Under the pieces are notes generated by a model. That model saw only the letters and a list, made by a program, of their open reading frames with translations, did no database searches and was not told the origin of the DNA. Positions 38,002 to 47,014 of a stretch of 64,000 nucleotides of DNA are shown here, piece by piece (position 1 is the first letter of the stretch; every line of letters begins with the position of its first letter). This DNA is from Oceanobacillus chungangensis. Its GTDB lineage: Bacteria; Bacillota; Bacilli; Bacillales; Amphibacillaceae. Made by a program: the position numbers and the translations under genes. Where the stretch lies: positions 124,001 to 188,000 of the forward strand of contig NZ_PIOD01000006.1 in the NCBI RefSeq assembly GCF_003369565.1, given 5' to 3'.

Positions 38002-38049
38002 CTGATAAAAAACAGCAAGCGTCGAAAGGCGCTTGCTGTTTTTTATCAG
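38002..38049 (+). terminator. Long terminator after cydC, merged with a tandem repeat
   Basis: A 20-bp perfect stem: CTGATAAAAAACAGCAAGCG pairs with its complement across an 8-base loop. The right arm contains CTGTTTTTTATCAG, so the T-run is inside the stem. The last five bases (ATCAG) are also the first bases of the 20-bp tandem repeat. Confidence 0.85.
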
Positions 38050-38134
38050 CAGGAGCTCAAGATTATCAGCAGGAGCTCAAGATTATCAGCAGGAGCTCAA
38101 GATTATCAGCAGGAGCTCAAGATTATCAGCAGGA
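38045..38134 (+). repeat. 20-bp tandem repeat, 4.5 perfect copies
   Basis: ATCAGCAGGAGCTCAAGATT repeats at 38045, 38065, 38085 and 38105, then a half copy to 38134, all identical. It lies between the cydC terminator and another hairpin. Each unit holds GAGCTC, but there are no spacers, so it is not CRISPR. Perfect identity points to recent slippage expansion. Confidence 0.95.
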
Positions 38135-38163
38135 AAGCCCACGCATTAACTTAATGCGTGGGC
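38134..38163 (-). terminator. Hairpin after the cydABS operon
   Basis: AAGCCCACGCATTA pairs with TAATGCGTGGGCTT around a 2-3 base loop. On the minus strand it follows cydS by 21 bp and is followed by a short TTCCT. A likely terminator for the cyd operon. Confidence 0.65.
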
Positions 38164-38184
38164 TTCCTTCTGTCACAAATACTA

Positions 38185-38298
38185 TTAATTCTCATCATTT
38201 GTAATCAGGTTATCATTCTTTGCTGCCCAAAAAGAGATAATTATTGCAGCGATGATTACGATTAAAGGTGCAGCAAATATTAAAAAATCATTTAGCAA
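38185..38298 (-). CDS. cydS: CydS-like small subunit of cytochrome bd oxidase
   Basis: A 37-residue ORF starting TTG with GGGAGTGA 5 bp upstream, 5 bp after the cydB stop. It begins MLNDFLIFAAPLIVIIAAII and continues ISFWAAKNDN to a polar end, so it is a single TM protein with an early Pro and a Trp at the membrane edge. Size, position and topology match CydS of the Geobacillus bd oxidase, a one-helix subunit that stabilises CydA near the haems. It acts in the membrane with CydA and CydB. Not proven by homology search here. Confidence 0.75.
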   Translation of the reverse strand: MLNDFLIFAAPLIVIIAAIIISFWAAKNDNLITNDEN

Positions 38299-38303
38299 TC
38301 AGC

Positions 38304-39329
38304 TCACTCCCTTTTCTTCTTATTCCCTTTGACATAATCCTTGTCGAAAAGAAATAGTTTTAATAATAAATAAATCGAAGGAACTAGCAAGATAAATCCT
38401 AGAACGAATACGACAACGAGAGAAATTGCCATTGCTTCATTTGTGAATCCCTCATGTATCGTTAAGTATGGATATAGCAAGTATGGGTAATGCGAAATTC
38501 CATATGCATAAAAGGCTAGTGCAAATTGTCCGATTAATAGCCAAACAGCGACACCGTAATTTTTCTTCCTCCATAGGTTCCAGACGGTAGCTGCCCAAAG
38601 AAGCGCGGAAAGTCCAAACATCCACCATAGATCAAGCATACGTTCATAGTGACCCGGTCTATGAAAACGGAGTTCAAAAATGATTCCACCAGCAGCAACT
38701 ATTAAGGGGATAGCCCATGATAAGGCGTACTTTCTCATTAACTTTGTTGCTCCGATGTCACCAGCTTTGTTTGCATACCAGGTAAGGAACACGGCTGATA
38801 TATATAGTACGGCTGCAAGTGCTAATACAACAATTGACCAGGATAATGGGCTCGTAAATAACGCCCAATAATCGAGAACAGGATTTCCATCAACAATTGA
38901 AACAAATCCACCTTCCGTGATTGCAAGCACAACCGATAATGAGGCTGGGACTAGTAGTCCTGATATTCCATACATAAAGGCATATCCTTTATGCCCCTTT
39001 GTTCCATACGTTTCAAAGGCGTAATAGGACCCACGAATTGCCATCAATATAATCGCTAAGCTTGCAGGTACAAGTAGGATTGTTCCAAAATAAAATGCAG
39101 TCTTTGGAAAGAACCCTACAATTCCAACGAAGAAGAAAACGAAAAATACATTCGTTACTTCCCAAACAGGTGATAAATATCGTTGAATAATTTTCGATAA
39201 AATATGCTGTTTCCCCGAAATAATACTGTAAGCATTGAAGAAACCAGCTCCGAAATCAATCGCTCCAAGCATCACATAACCGAATAGGAACGTCCAAAGA
39301 ACGGAAATACCTAATATTTCTAAGCTCAT
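38304..39329 (-). CDS. cydB: Cytochrome bd ubiquinol oxidase subunit II
   Basis: A 341-residue membrane protein with about nine helices, typical of CydB: ILGISVLWTFLFGYVMLGAI, DFGAGFFNAYS at the N-terminus, then WEVTNVFFVFFFVGIVGFFP. It is the structural partner of CydA in the quinol oxidase that reduces oxygen at low pressure. Its ATG overlaps the cydA stop by 4 bases (ATGA), and cydS follows after 5 bp, so the three form one operon. Confidence 0.94.
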   Translation of the reverse strand: MSLEILGISVLWTFLFGYVMLGAIDFGAGFFNAYSIISGKQHILSKIIQRYLSPVWEVTNVFFVFFFVGIVGFFPKTAFYFGTILLVPASLAIILMAIRGSYYAFETYGTKGHKGYAFMYGISGLLVPASLSVVLAITEGGFVSIVDGNPVLDYWALFTSPLSWSIVVLALAAVLYISAVFLTWYANKAGDIGATKLMRKYALSWAIPLIVAAGGIIFELRFHRPGHYERMLDLWWMFGLSALLWAATVWNLWRKKNYGVAVWLLIGQFALAFYAYGISHYPYLLYPYLTIHEGFTNEAMAISLVVVFVLGFILLVPSIYLLLKLFLFDKDYVKGNKKKRE

Positions 39330-40672
39330 TTCATTTCACCACCCTGTTTTGTTTCATAGCGTTTGAGCTCTGACTCTACAGGATTATTTTTAAATATCCT
39401 ACGTAGTACAACAATGGTACCGATTCCTAGTAAAAGATAAAGTGCTGCAAACAAGATAAACATTAATCCAACATAATCACTTGATGTTGCAGCTTGTTCA
39501 ACCGTCATTATCCCGCGAAGGATCCAAGGTTGGCGTCCAACTTCAGCCATCCACCAGCCGGCTTCAATTGCCAGAAAGGAAAGTGGCCCACCAAGAACGA
39601 TTAACCAGCGGAACCAATTTGCTTTGACAAATGACCATGAAAGTTTTACTCCAAGCCAATAAACTAAAGCTAATCCAACCATAAATACTCCGATTGTAAC
39701 CATTAAATCAAAGAAATAATGGGTAATGAGTGGAGGTGTTTCTTCTTCTGGGAATTGATCTAAACCAATTACTTCTGAAGTAGGATTTCCATGTGCCAAA
39801 ATACTTAATGCAAATGGAATTTTAATCGCATATTTCACTTCTTGATTTTCGTCTAGTATTCCATACATCAAGAGTGGTGCGCCTTCCTCTGTTTCAAAAT
39901 GCCATTCAGCAGCTGCTAATTTTTCTGGTTGATATTCTGCTAAATATTTTCCGGAGAAGTCACCAATTATTGCCGCAGCAATAGAGAAAACTAGTCCGAT
40001 TTTCATCGTCATATGTAATGCTTTTTTATGATACGCATGATTTGAGCCTTTAATTAGTTGATAAGCCGCGATTGCCGCAAGCATGAAGGCTGCTGTCATA
40101 TACGCTGTTGCTAAAACATGTGACACCTTAGTCGGCATGGCTGCTGTGAACATAGCAAGTAATGGGTTTGCATTCACAAGTTGTCCATCGATAAGGTCAA
40201 AGCCTTGTGGGGCATTCATAAACGCATTTACGATTGTAATAAATAGAGCAGAACATCCTGCCCCGATGGCAACTGGAATTAGCAGCAAGAAATGTTTTCG
40301 TTGATCAAAACGATCCCATGTATACGAATAAATTCCTAAAAAGATTGCTTCAAAGAAAAATGCAAAAACTTCCATAAATAGAGGCAATGCAATAATATTT
40401 CCAGCAAGCTCCATAAAGTTAGGCCATAGTAACGAAAGCTGTAAGCCAATGATGGTTCCAGTCACTACACCAACTGCTACAGTAACGAGGTATCCTCGTG
40501 CCCATCGTTTAGCCATCATAATGTAGTGGTAGTCATTCTTCTTAATACCAAGCCAATGCGCGATCATAATAAAGAGCGGAACACCTACACCAATCGTCGC
40601 ATAGATAATATGAAATGAAAGTGTCAGTAAGGTTAATAATCTGCTTGCGAATACTGGATCATCAAATAACAA
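39326..40672 (-). CDS. cydA: Cytochrome bd ubiquinol oxidase subunit I
   Basis: A 448-residue subunit with haems b558, b595 and d. The N-terminal haem ligand is the His of LTLSFHIIYATIGVGVPLF (His21); other family blocks are RWARGYLVTVAVGVVTGTII, QLSLLWPNFM, and GWWMAEVGRQPWILRGIM near residue 370. The length implies the short Q-loop of Firmicutes enzymes. The start is TTG with AAGGAGG upstream. Rex-like sites lie in the promoter region. Confidence 0.95.
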   Translation of the reverse strand: MLFDDPVFASRLLTLLTLSFHIIYATIGVGVPLFIMIAHWLGIKKNDYHYIMMAKRWARGYLVTVAVGVVTGTIIGLQLSLLWPNFMELAGNIIALPLFMEVFAFFFEAIFLGIYSYTWDRFDQRKHFLLLIPVAIGAGCSALFITIVNAFMNAPQGFDLIDGQLVNANPLLAMFTAAMPTKVSHVLATAYMTAAFMLAAIAAYQLIKGSNHAYHKKALHMTMKIGLVFSIAAAIIGDFSGKYLAEYQPEKLAAAEWHFETEEGAPLLMYGILDENQEVKYAIKIPFALSILAHGNPTSEVIGLDQFPEEETPPLITHYFFDLMVTIGVFMVGLALVYWLGVKLSWSFVKANWFRWLIVLGGPLSFLAIEAGWWMAEVGRQPWILRGIMTVEQAATSSDYVGLMFILFAALYLLLGIGTIVVLRRIFKNNPVESELKRYETKQGGEMK

Positions 40673-40722
40673 GTCTATCTACCTCCTTAAATTGCAATTT
40701 ATAAATGTCAATGATAATAAAT

Positions 40723-40740
40723 TTGTGAATTGATTAACAA
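40723..40740. promoter_or_regulatory. Rex-like operator before cydA
   Basis: TTGTGAATTGATTAACAA fits TTGTGAA-N4-TTCACAA with one mismatch, 51 bp upstream of the cydA start. On the minus strand a TATAAT lies just upstream (40774-40769), so Rex bound here would block early transcription. A second partial site, TTTGTGAACAAA, is at 40819-40830. Confidence 0.7.
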
Positions 40741-40928
40741 TCATCCTATTATTGTAACTTAAAAAACAATTATAAAACGGGATAACATATGACAATATTG
40801 CAAACGTATGATGAATGATTTGTGAACAAAGAAACAGCCTAATCTTTCTACTTTTTAGTATTTCCCTTATTTCATTCCTTTACTAACATATTGCGATGTG
40901 AAATTATTTCCTCTTCCACATCAGAAAA

Positions 40929-41693
40929 TCAATTCAGTTGGAAGGAGAAGGTTTCTTCTTTTAGAAGTTCCCCTTTCACATATGTTCGTTCAGCAAATGT
41001 CACATGGTTTTGATGGTCTACAAGCAAAACAGTTGATGAGCGTGTCCCGTATTCAGGCATCTTTATAAACAAAGGGGAGAGCATTCTTTCTAACTCTATG
41101 CCCACTCCTGTTTGTGGTAACTCTTTATCATCTGCAATTTCTGCATTAGAAATAATCTTAAATAATGCATCAGTTTCTATTTTACTATTCCCTATTACAT
41201 AATCATGTAACATCTTTTTTCCCCTTCTGACTTTTGGCCAAGGGGTGTCTAATGTATGATTGCTTAATGCATGGGTTCCTTCTCCGATTCGGTTTTCTTC
41301 ATCTAAAATATTATTAAAATGAAACAGCTCATCAGCATTTCCAAAGATTATATTATATCCAGCATAGTTATTTCTAGTTATTTTTAATTCCTCAAGAAAT
41401 TCAGCTGTTGGGGTATTTGAAGCCAAATATTGACGAACAATCTCTCCTCTTGATATCTTTGCTGCCTCATTTAACTTAGGATTACGGAAATTAGTTAAGG
41501 CTGCGAATCGTCCTTGTCTTGAGATTCCAAGCCAAGTACCCATCTCCACCAAATCACGACCTGCAAGTATGTTTGGTTCATCTTTCCAGAAATGTGCAGA
41601 TGCGGTTGGACGTTGATAAAATTCATCGCGATTGGCCGCAATGATTAGTTTGTATGTTGGATGATCATTATAATGTAAATTGATTAAGCACAT
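40929..41693 (-). CDS. NRDE-family protein (TANGO2-like)
   Basis: A 254-residue protein named for its motif: CLINLHYNDHPTYKLIIAAN followed by RDEFYQRPTA at residues 2-30. Further blocks are ILAGRDLVEMGTWLGISRQG and RFAALTNFRNP, and the C-terminal YGTRSSTVLLVD. Members are cytosolic, Ntn-fold-like proteins, linked in animals to haem handling (TANGO2); the bacterial role is not settled. The proximity to cytochrome bd genes is noteworthy but does not prove a link. Monocistronic. Confidence 0.88.
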   Translation of the reverse strand: MCLINLHYNDHPTYKLIIAANRDEFYQRPTASAHFWKDEPNILAGRDLVEMGTWLGISRQGRFAALTNFRNPKLNEAAKISRGEIVRQYLASNTPTAEFLEELKITRNNYAGYNIIFGNADELFHFNNILDEENRIGEGTHALSNHTLDTPWPKVRRGKKMLHDYVIGNSKIETDALFKIISNAEIADDKELPQTGVGIELERMLSPLFIKMPEYGTRSSTVLLVDHQNHVTFAERTYVKGELLKEETFSFQLN

Positions 41694-41935
41694 ATTTATA
41701 TCTCCTCTGATCTAGCTTTTCCCCTGATTATACTTGAATACTAAGGTCATTATTATCTAAAAGCTCAAATTTTTCTGAGATATTGTTTTTCAGTTGACAA
41801 AGAAAGATGATAAGAGAAAGGGGTCTGTTAATATATACCTTGACCCCCTATCAATATCTCTATAATATAGAGAAGATTAATACATATTAAGACAAATTAG
41901 TTTGAATTTTCGTAATAGTGAAGGAGCAGATGTAA

Positions 41936-42874
41936 ATGACAAAAAAAGTATACTTAAACCACGATGGTGGAGTAGATGATTTAATTTCCTTATTTCTATT
42001 ATTAAAAATGGAAGATATAGAATTGATTGGCGTAGGTGTAATCCCGGCAGATTGTTATTTAGAGCCTGCTGTATCAGCAAGTAGAAAGATTATCGATCGT
42101 TTTGGAAAAGGCAAGGAGATTGAAGTAGCGGCATCAACATCACGTGGGAAGAATCCATTTCCAAAAGATTGGCGTATGCATGCATTTTTAGTAGATGCAT
42201 TACCTATTTTAAATGAGTTTAAGCCAGTAAAAACAAAAGAAGCAACATTACCAGCGCACAAACATTTAATCGAAGCACTTCGTAATAGTGAGGAAAAAGT
42301 TACATTAGTCTTTGTTGGACCGTTAACAGATCTTGCTCGTGCCCTAGAGGAAGCACCGGATATTGAAGAAAAGATTGAGAAACTTGCTTGGATGGGTGGA
42401 ACTTTCCTTGAAAAAGGGAATGTGGAAGAACCGGAACATGATGGTACAGCTGAATGGAATGCATTCTGGGATCCTGAAGCAGTAAAAGTCGTCTGGGATA
42501 GCAATATTAAAATCGATCTTGTTGCACTTGAAAGTACAAACATGGTGCCATTGACATTAGATATTCGTGACAAATGGGCTGCTGAACGGACAGATTTAGG
42601 AATTGACTTTGTTGGCCAATGTTATGCGATGGTTCCACCACTTGTACATTTTCAAACGAATTCAACTTACTTCCTATGGGATGTCTTAACGACAGCAACA
42701 ATTGGTGATGAAGGCCTTGTGAAGAAAAAAGAAGTGAAATCCTTTGTACATGCAGATGGACCTAGTCAAGGGAAGACAGAGCTATCAGAAGATGGGCGAG
42801 CAGTTCAATTAGTATACGAAGCAGATCGTGATCGTTTCTTTAATTATCTTACCGATTTGGCAAGAGAAAATTAA
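41936..42874 (+). CDS. Nucleoside hydrolase, NHDGG-type subfamily
   Basis: A 312-residue inosine/uridine-preferring nucleoside hydrolase that cleaves ribonucleosides to base plus ribose. The calcium/catalytic motif reads KVYLNHDGGVDDLISL, so the first Asp of the usual DxDxxxDD is Asn, as in one Firmicutes subfamily. VTLVFVGPLTDLARALEEAP and AWMGGTF follow. AAGGAGCAG precedes ATG. It is 12 bp before a second nucleoside hydrolase and surely cotranscribed. Base preference cannot be told. Confidence 0.88.
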   Translation: MTKKVYLNHDGGVDDLISLFLLLKMEDIELIGVGVIPADCYLEPAVSASRKIIDRFGKGKEIEVAASTSRGKNPFPKDWRMHAFLVDALPILNEFKPVKTKEATLPAHKHLIEALRNSEEKVTLVFVGPLTDLARALEEAPDIEEKIEKLAWMGGTFLEKGNVEEPEHDGTAEWNAFWDPEAVKVVWDSNIKIDLVALESTNMVPLTLDIRDKWAAERTDLGIDFVGQCYAMVPPLVHFQTNSTYFLWDVLTTATIGDEGLVKKKEVKSFVHADGPSQGKTELSEDGRAVQLVYEADRDRFFNYLTDLAREN

Positions 42875-42886
42875 GGAGGATTAATT

Positions 42887-43828
42887 TTGCAGAGGATAAT
42901 TATTGATACAGATACAGCTGGGGACGACACAATCGCGCTGTTAACTGCCCTCCACCATTTTAAAGTTGAAGGGGTAACGATTACAGGGGGAAATGTTGAT
43001 TTTAATCAAGAAGTAGAAAATGCGCTCTATACAATCGAAGTGTTTAAACCAGATTATCATGTTCCTGTATACAAAGGATATGAGGGACCTATTCTGAATT
43101 GGAATGAGGGCGGGCATCTGACTGTTGAAGATGTGCATGGAAGTGACGGGATGGGCGACTCCTTCTTTCCGAAAGCAAAGCAGCGTCCAGAGGGAAAACA
43201 TGCCATCGACTTTATTATTGAAACTGTGAAGGCAAACCCAGGTGAGATAGTATTGCTAGCGATTGCACCGTTAACAAATATCGCGATGGCGATTAAGAAG
43301 GATCCAACAATTGCGAAGGATATTCCCCATATTTATGTTATGGGCGGAACGAATAATTCATTGGGAAATATTACCGCAGCAGCAGAATATAATTTCTATG
43401 TAGATCCAGAAGCCGCGATGATTGTACTACACTCTGGAATCCCAATTACAATGATAGGCTGGGATATGTGTACCAATTATTCAGTCATGACTGATCAAGA
43501 TCATTTGGATATCGAACAATTAACAACTTCAAGATCAAAGTTTTTCGCTGATATTAATCGCGTTGTTATGAAATTTAATAAAGAAGTCCATAAAATCAGT
43601 GGAACAACACATCCGGATACATTACTAGTTGCAATTGCTGCTAACGAGAAGTTAATGACCTCCGCCAATCATTATTACGTGGATATCGAAACAACAGGAG
43701 AACTGACAAGAGGCTACAGTATGGTAGATATTAACAATCGCAGCGGAAAGTCTCCTAATGTTCGAGTTTGTGAGTCTGTGGACCGTGAAGGCTTTAAAGA
43801 AGTTTTAATGCAAGTGCTAAAAGGATAA
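42887..43828 (+). CDS. Nucleoside hydrolase, canonical motif
   Basis: A 313-residue nucleoside hydrolase with the standard IIIDTDTAGDDTIALL motif, VLLAIAPLTNIAMAIKKDP, HIYVMGGT and AAAEYNFYVDPEAA. It is distant from its neighbour upstream, so the pair probably differs in specificity and acts together in nucleoside salvage. Start TTG with AAGGAGG 7 bp upstream, 12 bp after the first gene. Confidence 0.92.
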   Translation: MQRIIIDTDTAGDDTIALLTALHHFKVEGVTITGGNVDFNQEVENALYTIEVFKPDYHVPVYKGYEGPILNWNEGGHLTVEDVHGSDGMGDSFFPKAKQRPEGKHAIDFIIETVKANPGEIVLLAIAPLTNIAMAIKKDPTIAKDIPHIYVMGGTNNSLGNITAAAEYNFYVDPEAAMIVLHSGIPITMIGWDMCTNYSVMTDQDHLDIEQLTTSRSKFFADINRVVMKFNKEVHKISGTTHPDTLLVAIAANEKLMTSANHYYVDIETTGELTRGYSMVDINNRSGKSPNVRVCESVDREGFKEVLMQVLKG

Positions 43829-43934
43829 TAACAATACTCCTTGTCTGAAAACTCATGCATAACAGAAAAATAAAGCTCAAACCTATTGACATTCTCCATA
43901 CAACTAGCGATAATAGTATCAATTATAATTGAAC

Positions 43935-44165
43935 GTTGATGAGGAATAGTATGTAGAAGTTGTTTTGCTTAGAGAGTGGAATTTATTAGCTGAAAGATTC
44001 TGCCATAAACAAACTACAGAACCTACCTTCAGAGTCCTGTGCCAATACATGGGCGCTCCCTAGCGTTATGGGGTAAAGTGGAATGTATCGTACATTCAAT
44101 AATGGTGGTACCGCGGAAGCAAAGCTCTTTCGTCCTTTAATACAGGACGAATGGGCTTTTTTTGA
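43935..44165 (+). promoter_or_regulatory. Proline T-box leader of proBA
   Basis: A full T-box riboswitch. The T-box itself, AATGGTGGTACCGCGG, is at 44101-44116. Stem I lies about 43937-44045; its specifier loop GAACCTACC gives CCT (44022-44024), a proline codon. The terminator is AAGCTCTTTCGTCCT pairing with AGGACGAATGGGCTT, then TTTTTTT (to about 44163). Uncharged tRNA-Pro would stabilise the antiterminator and turn on proBA, 66 bp downstream. The specifier was assigned by position, not by full folding. Confidence 0.9.
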
Positions 44166-44230
44166 TATATAAACATATTAACTTATGTAATGTTTAGCTA
44201 AGAAAAGTGTGAAGCAGGAGGTAATTGATC

Positions 44231-45352
44231 ATGGCAAAAGAACGAGTCGTTGTTAAAATCGGAAGTAGTTCACTGACAAATGATAGGGGTGAAATCGATC
44301 AAGCTAAATTGATGGATCATGTGCAAGCAATTGCTACACTAAGATTGGCGAAGCATGAGGTTATTTTAGTGTCATCTGGAGCGGTGGCTGCTGGATTTGC
44401 TCGCCTTGGCTATTCCTCTCGACCTGTTACCCTTAAAGGGAAGCAAGCGGCTGCAGCGGTAGGACAAAGTCTCCTGATCCAAACCTATATAGATAAATTC
44501 AGTCCCTTTAGCATTACGCCAGCACAGCTTTTACTAACCCGCTCAGACTTTTCAAATCAAGAACGATATCAAAATGCTTTTGCAACAATAAACGAGCTTT
44601 TAGAACGAGGAATATTACCGATTATTAATGAAAATGACACGGTTTCGGTCGAAGAGTTGACTTTCGGCGATAATGACATGCTTTCGGCCTTAGTTAGTGG
44701 CTTTGTTCATGCGGATAAGTTGATAATATTAACAGATATAAATGGAATTTACGATGGAAATCCAAAAACAAATCCCGCGGCTAAGAAAATCGATTATTTA
44801 AAAGATATAACGGATGAAATGATAGTTGCGACAGATGCAACGGGATCAAAGGTTGGAACAGGCGGTATGAAATCGAAGCTGCTAGCTGCGAAAACAGCTG
44901 TTTCCCTCGGTGTCCCAGTCTTCATCGGTTCTGGAACAGGATCTGATAAATTAATCGAAGTACTTGAAGGTAAAGGAAATGGGACATATATCGAGAAAGA
45001 TAGCTTTGGAACGATTAACACAAAAAAACAGTGGATTGCACTGCATTCACAGTCTTTCGGCAAGATTTATATCGATGAGGGTGCAGAGGAAGCAATCTTA
45101 TTCAATGGGAAAAGTCTCTTATCAGCCGGAGTAACAAAGATAAAAGGTACCTTTAATCAAGGGGATGTTGTAGAGGTATATGGCACCAAGGGATTTTTAG
45201 GTAAAGGGCAAGTAAAATGTTCTTCAAATGATTTGCAGCTGGACATTGACTCACGTGAAGAGGAACCATTGGAAATACCGCTTCCATCCACAGAAGTCAT
45301 TCATCGGGATGCATGGGTAGAATCAAGGGAAATGAAGGAGGAATTGACATGA
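44231..45352 (+). CDS. proB: Glutamate 5-kinase
   Basis: About 373 residues, the first enzyme of proline synthesis (glutamate to glutamyl phosphate). The kinase domain has [45 protein letters not shown] and [12 protein letters not shown]; a C-terminal PUA domain follows from about residue 280. ATG 44231 is used, 9 bp after GGAGG. The stop overlaps the proA start (ATGA). T-box control suggests that this copy serves anabolic proline supply and not only osmostress. Confidence 0.95.
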   Translation: MAKERVVVKIGSSSLTNDRGEIDQAKLMDHVQAIATLRLAKHEVILVSSGAVAAGFARLGYSSRPVTLKGKQAAAAVGQSLLIQTYIDKFSPFSITPAQLLLTRSDFSNQERYQNAFATINELLERGILPIINENDTVSVEELTFGDNDMLSALVSGFVHADKLIILTDINGIYDGNPKTNPAAKKIDYLKDITDEMIVATDATGSKVGTGGMKSKLLAAKTAVSLGVPVFIGSGTGSDKLIEVLEGKGNGTYIEKDSFGTINTKKQWIALHSQSFGKIYIDEGAEEAILFNGKSLLSAGVTKIKGTFNQGDVVEVYGTKGFLGKGQVKCSSNDLQLDIDSREEEPLEIPLPSTEVIHRDAWVESREMKEELT

Positions 45353-46596
45353 GTGAGGTAATTGAAAAAGGAAAAGCAGCGAAAAAGGCAAGTTATGAAA
45401 TGACGGGCATATCAACTAAAGAGAAGAATACTGCTCTAGCATTGATCGCAGAACAAATCGTGGCCGATCAAGCAATCATTCTTGAAGAAAATAAAAAGGA
45501 TATCGAGAATGGAAAGGAAAGAGGACTATCAACTGCGATACTAGATCGAATTTCACTAAGTGAAGAGCGAATTAAGGCAATGGCTGAAGGGGTTATTCAA
45601 GTTACAGAGCTAGTTGACCCAATTGGCGAAACACTTGAAACGATAGAAAAAAATAATGGTATCAAGATTCTAAAGCAAAGGGTACCGCTTGGTGTTGTTG
45701 GAATGATTTATGAAGCTAGACCAAATGTGACAATAGATGCAGCTGCACTTACATTGAAAACAGGGAACACCGTAATTCTAAGGGGAAGTTCATCTGCACG
45801 ATTCTCGAATATCGCACTCATTTCTTCTATTCATCGTGCCCTTGAAAAGAGTAGTGTCCCTGTAAATGCTGTTCAACTGATAGAAGATACAAATCGTGAG
45901 ACTGCAAAAGAGTTGTTTAGATTAAATGATTATTTGGATGTGCTGATTCCTAGGGGGGGTAAGAATTTAATCGATACCGTTGTCCGTGAAGCAACAGTTC
46001 CTGTAATTCAAACTGGAGCGGGCAATTGTCATATTTTTATAGACGAATCTGCTGAGAATGACATGGCACAAGAAATCATCTTAAATGCAAAATTACAGCG
46101 CCCATCTGTTTGCAATGCAATCGAAACAATATTAATCCATTCAAATTGGTTTGAACAACATGGCATAGAACTTCTAAAGGAACTTCAAGCGCATGATGTT
46201 GAAATTTATGGGGATGAGGCTATTCACAACGCATTTCCTAATTCAAAATTAGCAACTGAAGAGGATTGGTATACGGAATATCTTGGGCTGTCTGTTAGTA
46301 TTAAAGTTGTGGATTCGGTTGAAACAGCAATTCAGCATATTAATAAATATGGTACAAAGCATTCCGAGGCAATCATTACGAATGATGAGCACCATGCGAG
46401 AATGTTTCTGCAAAATGTGGACGCAGCAGCTGTTTACCATAATGCATCAACTAGATTCACCGATGGGTTTGAGTTTGGTTACGGTGCAGAAATCGGCATA
46501 AGCACACAAAAACTCCATGCAAGGGGACCGATGGGTCTACATGCATTAACCTCGACAAAATATGTTATCAAGGGAACGGGGCAAATTAGAAAATAA
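45349..46596 (+). CDS. proA: Gamma-glutamyl phosphate reductase
   Basis: A 415-residue NADPH-dependent reductase that makes glutamate 5-semialdehyde. Family blocks: [49 protein letters not shown], the catalytic Cys in [13 protein letters not shown], and [23 protein letters not shown] 45349 lies after GAAGGAGGA; upstream in-frame codons belong to proB. proC is not in the window. Confidence 0.95.
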   Translation: MSEVIEKGKAAKKASYEMTGISTKEKNTALALIAEQIVADQAIILEENKKDIENGKERGLSTAILDRISLSEERIKAMAEGVIQVTELVDPIGETLETIEKNNGIKILKQRVPLGVVGMIYEARPNVTIDAAALTLKTGNTVILRGSSSARFSNIALISSIHRALEKSSVPVNAVQLIEDTNRETAKELFRLNDYLDVLIPRGGKNLIDTVVREATVPVIQTGAGNCHIFIDESAENDMAQEIILNAKLQRPSVCNAIETILIHSNWFEQHGIELLKELQAHDVEIYGDEAIHNAFPNSKLATEEDWYTEYLGLSVSIKVVDSVETAIQHINKYGTKHSEAIITNDEHHARMFLQNVDAAAVYHNASTRFTDGFEFGYGAEIGISTQKLHARGPMGLHALTSTKYVIKGTGQIRK

Positions 46597-46604
46597 ATTA
46601 ACAT

Positions 46605-46652
46605 TAATGAGCAGAAGCGAAAGGAAATCCCTTTTGCCTCTGCTCATTTTAG
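46605..46652 (+). terminator. Terminator after proA
   Basis: AATGAGCAGA pairs with TCTGCTCATT, with an inner AAAGG/CCTTT pair, followed by TTAGT. Good hairpin, modest T-run. Confidence 0.75.
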
Positions 46653-46718
46653 TATGCGGAGAACTATAGGAATTTCTTTTAAATATTGGCCATTCTATAT
46701 TGTTAGTTACATTTATAC

Positions 46719-46838
46719 TAAGTGCGATGTTGATCGCAACACGCGGTCGGTAGTCGCTTTCCAATGACAACGCTTCAGCTCCTTCTGCCATTGCTTTTCC
46801 CACAGGACATGGAAGGCTTAGGCAGAATTACATCGCAT
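46719..46838 (+). repeat. Extragenic repeat family B, copy 3 (diverged)
   Basis: AAGTGCGATGTTGATCGCAA at the left and TTACATCGCATGA at the right are partly inverted, with GGTAGTCGCTTTCC and CCCACAGGACATGGAAGGC between. It shares the order of features with the other family B blocks but is much changed. Confidence 0.45.
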
Positions 46839-46930
46839 GAATTGATAAAAAGCGTCTTTCTTTCCTTTTAATTAGATAATCATATTTTCCAATTCATAAT
46901 GGTTGATAATCATTGAAATCGTATGTTATG

Positions 46931-46958
46931 TTTACTTTGTACCAAATGGTAGGTAAAG
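46931..46958. promoter_or_regulatory. Candidate TetR operator before the AhpD-like gene
   Basis: TTTACTTTGTACCAAATGG and TAGGTAAAG form an imperfect inverted repeat with the core TACCA-AA-TGGTA. It is 57 bp before the gene that precedes a TetR regulator, so autoregulation of the pair is likely. Confidence 0.5.
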
Positions 46959-47014
46959 TTTTGTTTTTATTATGTAGGTTAAACTAATATAAACGTGGAA
47001 AGGGAGTAATTTAT

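Noticed and set aside
38045-38134. CRISPR array
   Set aside because: The 20-bp repeats are directly adjacent with no spacers and no cas genes are near.
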